A DNA stretch of 64,000 nucleotides from Paenibacillus durus (GTDB taxonomy: Bacteria > Bacillota > Bacilli > Paenibacillales > Paenibacillaceae): contig NZ_CP009288.1 in NCBI RefSeq assembly GCF_000756615.1, positions 1,984,001-2,048,000 of the forward strand, given 5' to 3'. This document shows, piece by piece, positions 61,426 through 64,000 of the stretch; positions within the stretch are counted from its first letter, which is position 1, and each line of letters begins with the position of its first letter. The notes under the pieces are model-generated. The model had not been told where the DNA came from and did no database searches. It saw nothing but the letters and a program-made list of their open reading frames with translations. The translations under genes were made by a program, and so were the position numbers.

Positions 61426-61476
61426 GCTCTCGTTCTCGCGTCCACATTCCTATTAGGACGGCGGCAGCACCCAGGA

Positions 61477-61926
61477 TTAGTGCAGGGAGCCTGCACTCAT
61501 CAGAGCCACTGCTATAAGCAGCAGGAACAGAAGCAGGACTAACCCGTTGATGATCGTGCCGATGATTCCGAATACTTTACGTCTTCCACGCAGGGCAAGA
61601 CCGATGATGCCCACCACTACACCGATGACATTGAGCGCCGCAAGCGCAAGTATGGCCAGCCCGAGAAACAGGAAGGCTCCGCTTGTTTCGCCTTTCAGCG
61701 CACCCGTTTCATTTAACACCGGCGCGATTAAGGTTCCGGCGACTATGAAAGAGACGATGTATCCCCCCAGCGCAACCATGGCAATAACAAAAGAAGCGAT
61801 GCCTGGACCGGAATGCTTGATGACCCGTGGTTCCTCCCGGTAGGGGGCATAGCCGGAATGGTCGCCACCGCCGGGAGTGGTTGCATTTTGCGGCGCGTTG
61901 TTTGTGGAGTAATCTTGTTCATTCAT
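61477..61926 (-). CDS. DUF4190-type small membrane protein
   Basis: A 149-aa protein. The first ~45 residues are a hydrophilic Gln/Asn/Pro-containing tail. Hydrophobic segments follow (~45-65, ~85-110, ~120-145), separated by GLALRGRRKVFGIIGTIING, as in DUF4190 membrane proteins. AAAGGAG lies ~13 bp before ATG 61926 on the minus strand, a long spacing. Function unknown. Confidence 0.75.
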   Translation of the reverse strand: MNEQDYSTNNAPQNATTPGGGDHSGYAPYREEPRVIKHSGPGIASFVIAMVALGGYIVSFIVAGTLIAPVLNETGALKGETSGAFLFLGLAILALAALNVIGVVVGIIGLALRGRRKVFGIIGTIINGLVLLLFLLLIAVALMSAGSLH

Positions 61927-62087
61927 AAACTTTGGTGCACTCCTTTTCGGATTGTTATGTATATATCCAATTTTTCATAAAGCGGCACTAAATGCAAGCA
62001 AAAGGAACAAATATGAAGACACTGGATTTGGAGCCGTCCCATCCGTTATGATGGAAATATTCAGTACAAAATAAGGAGTTGTCTTCT

Positions 62088-62468
62088 TTGCAGCGTAAAT
62101 TTATAGGCTTAGGGGCTTTGCTTGCCATGCTGGCGGTAGCCATAGGCGCTTTTGGCGCCCATATCCTGAAATCCTCGCTAGGGGAGAGCGCCATGGCGGT
62201 ATATGAAACGGGCGTTCATTATCATATGATGCATGCGCTGGGTCTTCTGATTGTCGGTATTGCCGCAGGGCAATGGGGGGATAGTTCTCGGCTGAGATGG
62301 TCGGGCTGGCTGCTGCTTGCCGGCATCGTTCTGTTCTCGGGCAGCCTGTATGCGCTGAGTATTTCCGGAATCAAAGTACTGGGAGCGATTACCCCTCTGG
62401 GCGGAGTGTGCTTCATTGCAGGCTGGCTGCTGCTTGCGCTGGAGGCCTTTGCCCGCAGACACGCATAA
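62088..62468 (+). CDS. ywdK: DUF423 membrane protein (YwdK-like)
   Basis: A 126-aa protein with four transmembrane segments. FIGLGALLAMLAVAIGAFGAHILK at the start and VYETGVHYHMMHALGLL are DUF423 hallmarks. A TTG start at 62088 lies 9 bp after AAGGAG; the upstream TTG at 62079 overlaps the ribosome binding site and is less likely. Function unproven. A terminator follows. Confidence 0.88.
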   Translation: MQRKFIGLGALLAMLAVAIGAFGAHILKSSLGESAMAVYETGVHYHMMHALGLLIVGIAAGQWGDSSRLRWSGWLLLAGIVLFSGSLYALSISGIKVLGAITPLGGVCFIAGWLLLALEAFARRHA

Positions 62469-62535
62469 TTATATTAGAAAAGCCGCCGAAACGACGTATC
62501 TGGGTGCTCTCGGTGCCAACAATAAGCCATAAGCC

Positions 62536-62585
62536 CCAAAAGGGCGCCTTTAGACCATTTGGCCTAGGCGCCCTTTTGGATTTTA
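62536..62585. terminator. Terminator between DUF423 gene and unknown gene
   Basis: CCAAAAGGGCGCC pairs perfectly with GGCGCCCTTTTGG, followed by ATTTTA. Confidence 0.9.
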
Positions 62586-63128
62586 CAAAAACTCGTCAAT
62601 TTCATTCAGCCTGAACGTGTAAACCTGTTTCTCGTCAACGTGGTAGACGTTAATCGTAGCGGACGCTTCATCGAAATTCAGAATACGGCACGGCATGGAT
62701 ATCTGCTTGCCTTGACGGTTGGCTCTTAACCGGACCAGCCGATTGTCCCGGATAAATGCGCGAATCTGGCTGAGAGGGTCGGCGGGATTATCCATCGACT
62801 TACCATTGCCTGGTTCATTGCCGGGATTTGCTGGCGAAACGGGACTTTGCGCCGCCACGGCAGACTTCTGAAGTACAGCGCGGTGAATGCCAGGCTGTGT
62901 TCCAGGAGGAGGTTGTTCCTGCTTGGATATCGTTTGCAGGGGATCGAGAAGGCTGTCGATGGTTTTTCCCAGGGGCAGTTCCGATTGAATTCTGAAGTCG
63001 CCGACAACATCGCTGCTGTTCATTAATTCGAGCAAATATTGCAGTGCAAGCCGGTTGGTACGGGCATTTATCAAGATGTCGACATTAAACAAGTAATGCT
63101 CGTCTGCACTCAGCGTTTTATTATCCAT
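62583..63128 (-). CDS. Uncharacterised protein, 181 aa
   Basis: An unrecognised 181-aa soluble protein. It starts MDNKTLSADEHYLFNVDILINARTNRLALQYLLELMN. A Pro/Gln/Asn-rich middle is probably disordered (EQPPPGTQPG; NPGNEPGNGK). A C-terminal beta-rich segment follows (LVRLRANRQGKQISMPCRIL), ending INVYHVDEKQVYTFRLNEIDEFL. GGGGG precedes ATG 63128 on the minus strand. It is divergent from a YunC-like gene. Two folded ends and a flexible middle suggest an adaptor. Confidence 0.65.
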   Translation of the reverse strand: MDNKTLSADEHYLFNVDILINARTNRLALQYLLELMNSSDVVGDFRIQSELPLGKTIDSLLDPLQTISKQEQPPPGTQPGIHRAVLQKSAVAAQSPVSPANPGNEPGNGKSMDNPADPLSQIRAFIRDNRLVRLRANRQGKQISMPCRILNFDEASATINVYHVDEKQVYTFRLNEIDEFL

Positions 63129-63331
63129 ATATCCCCCAGCTTTACTTATAGGAATGGTTCTTTGTATATAAACTATAACATTAATTATGAAATAGTTATA
63201 GAGTCGAGTTTGAAAAAAATAGGTCTTATGTCTCCGATATCTATTGAAAATTTGGGACCATCGTCCACACGCGAGCTTCCCGACAGGCATAAACATACAG
63301 CGGGGTAAGACAATGAGGGAGGTGCCTATAC

Positions 63332-63634
63332 ATGGTGACAATGGTTCCAGTTGCAGTTGGCGGTCATATTATGCTTGGAGTTGAAGTGAAGCTGCCCAAA
63401 ACGACGCTGCTGACAATCAGCAACGATAGAGGTTATATTATGTGCGGCGCGCTTGATGTCGGGCTGCTTAACGAACGTCTGGCAGACCGGGGCATCATTG
63501 CCGGCAGAGCGGTGGGGGTTCGGACGCTGGAGCAGCTGCTTGAAGCTCCTTTGGAATCGGTTACGGTCGAAGCGGAAAAGCTTGGGATTGTTCCCGGGAT
63601 GACGGGATCTGAAGCTCTGCTTAAGATGATTTAG
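63332..63634 (+). CDS. yunC: DUF1805 protein (YunC-like)
   Basis: A 100-aa protein with the DUF1805 pattern: GGHIMLGVEVKLPKTTLLTISNDRGYIMCGALDVGLLNERLADRGIIAGRAVGVRTLEQLL. A short core is repeated in YunC and relatives, whose function is unknown. GGGAGGT lies 8 bp before ATG 63332. It is followed by a GC-rich terminator. Confidence 0.85.
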   Translation: MVTMVPVAVGGHIMLGVEVKLPKTTLLTISNDRGYIMCGALDVGLLNERLADRGIIAGRAVGVRTLEQLLEAPLESVTVEAEKLGIVPGMTGSEALLKMI

Positions 63635-63653
63635 TTCAATACCGCGGATGAAT

Positions 63654-63676
63654 GGGGCCGAAAGGGCCCTTTTTTA
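63654..63676 (+). terminator. Terminator after DUF1805 gene
   Basis: GGGCC (63655-63659) pairs with GGCCC (63665-63669), followed by TTTTTTA. Confidence 0.8.
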
Positions 63677-63829
63677 ATATGTGTAGGTATAAGTTGCATA
63701 TTTATGAAAGAAGTGAACGGTGTTATAAAGAGAATGAGGCGGATAAGGAAGGTCTTCTCCGAGCATTCTACGCAAGAGGGGAACATATTCTGTATTTTGA
63801 CAAAAATTTGGATAATTAATTTTTTTGGA

Positions 63830-63856
63830 GTTTCGCCAAGCCGCGTATAAGGGTAA
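63830..63856 (+). promoter_or_regulatory. Sigma-B-like promoter candidate for dps
   Basis: GTTTCG (63830-63835), 15-bp spacer and GGGTAA (63851-63856) resemble the general-stress consensus GTTTAA-N12-15-GGGTAT. B. subtilis dps is sigma-B controlled. Whether this organism has sigma-B is not known. Confidence 0.3.
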
Positions 63857-63936
63857 TTGGACATTAGACAGCTGTGCAGGGGCCGAATCATCAATAACAA
63901 GCCGGCTAAAATTTTGGATAAAGGAAGGGATAGACT

Positions 63937-64000
63937 ATGGCTAAAGCAACGAACAAAGTGGGTTCAACCTCTATCGAGCAAGTACTAAACCGGAATGTCG
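63937..64000 (+). CDS. dps: Probable Dps/ferritin-like protein (3' partial)
   Basis: Only 21 codons are present: MAKATNKVGSTSIEQVLNRN, continuing out of the window. The wording of this N-terminus (short basic tail, then VLN-N) resembles Dps-type mini-ferritins that store iron and protect DNA. AAGGAAGGG lies upstream of ATG 63937. The conserved ferroxidase helices are outside the window, so the call is tentative. Confidence 0.5.
   Translation, partial: MAKATNKVGSTSIEQVLNRNV

Larger units (their letters stand above)
63635..63936 (+). other. Intergenic region upstream of the probable dps gene
   Basis: 302 bp with a terminator at 63654-63676, an AT-rich stretch, and a sigma-B-like promoter candidate (63830-63856). 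No gene is supported. Confidence 0.6.

Noticed and set aside
1..64000. Prophage, transposon, CRISPR array, tRNA or rRNA
   Set aside because: No integrase, transposase, cas gene, regularly spaced repeats, tRNA cloverleaf or rRNA segment was recognised. The genes are mostly housekeeping, regulatory or sporulation genes.

Overview
The window looks like ordinary chromosome from an endospore-forming Firmicute, most likely Paenibacillus or a close relative. The evidence is the gene set: paired CotF-like coat proteins, a Spo0E-like phosphatase, SpoVR, PrkA and YhbH, LiaFSR, an AbrB-family regulator, DegV, a SAM-I riboswitch, a T-box, AGGAGG-type ribosome binding sites and frequent GTG/TTG starts. 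No phage, insertion sequence, CRISPR array, rRNA or tRNA was seen.

Layout. 1-4.1 kb: 3' end of mutS2, a DUF350 protein, a tiny membrane peptide, a zinc-ribbon protein, an MFS transporter, mscL (-) and two coat-type proteins. 4.3-7.4 kb: alaR-alaT, a Spo0E-like gene and a lipoprotein. 7.4-10.4 kb: cobalamin adenosyltransferase, RluA-type pseudouridine synthase, an ArsC/Spx-like protein and a 5'-3' exonuclease. 10.5-14.5 kb: a truncated SDR gene, a ROK sugar kinase, an HRDC protein and corA (-) with a long leader. 14.9-17.4 kb: SAM-I riboswitch, metA and metI. 17.7-20.4 kb: mqnC, a small winged-helix protein, and an SPFH protein with a small ribbon-helix-helix partner. 20.5-23.9 kb: T-box-thrS, a 3D-domain protein and a 44-aa basic protein.

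24-31 kb: envelope-stress block of liaFSR followed by htrA and an OmpR-type two-component pair. 31-37.6 kb: ispH, aroF, a class I-beta glnA, serC, trmL and an AbrB-family gene. 37.8-42.6 kb: a small membrane peptide, a phosphodiester glycosidase with a membrane coiled-coil partner, a ComA-like regulator with a degraded receiver, an aminotransferase and a DUF2161 protein. 42.8-52.6 kb: prkA, an LTA-synthase-like enzyme, spoVR (-), a PAS histidine kinase, degV (-) and an AraC/GyrI-type regulator (-). 52.8-57 kb: maltose phosphorylase, beta-phosphoglucomutase and a LacI regulator (-). 57.3-64 kb: yhbH (-), an amidohydrolase, a lipoprotein, DUF4190, DUF423, an unknown protein, a YunC-like protein and the start of a probable Dps gene.

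Themes: sulfur and amino-acid metabolism under classical Gram-positive RNA and protein regulation; membrane-stress sensing (liaFSR, htrA with its two-component pair, LTA synthase-like); and sporulation (prkA, spoVR and yhbH lie within 16 kb, not in one operon). No clear new multi-gene system is visible. The best leads are a hairpin element present twice in intergenic DNA, the ~320-nt leader of corA, the ComA-like regulator without its acidic pocket, the class I-beta glutamine synthetase with glnA-promoter operators, and the AbrB-family gene with a CxxC/CxxC tail and an upstream Spo0A-box-like site. All assignments come from reading motifs by eye; no database search was run.
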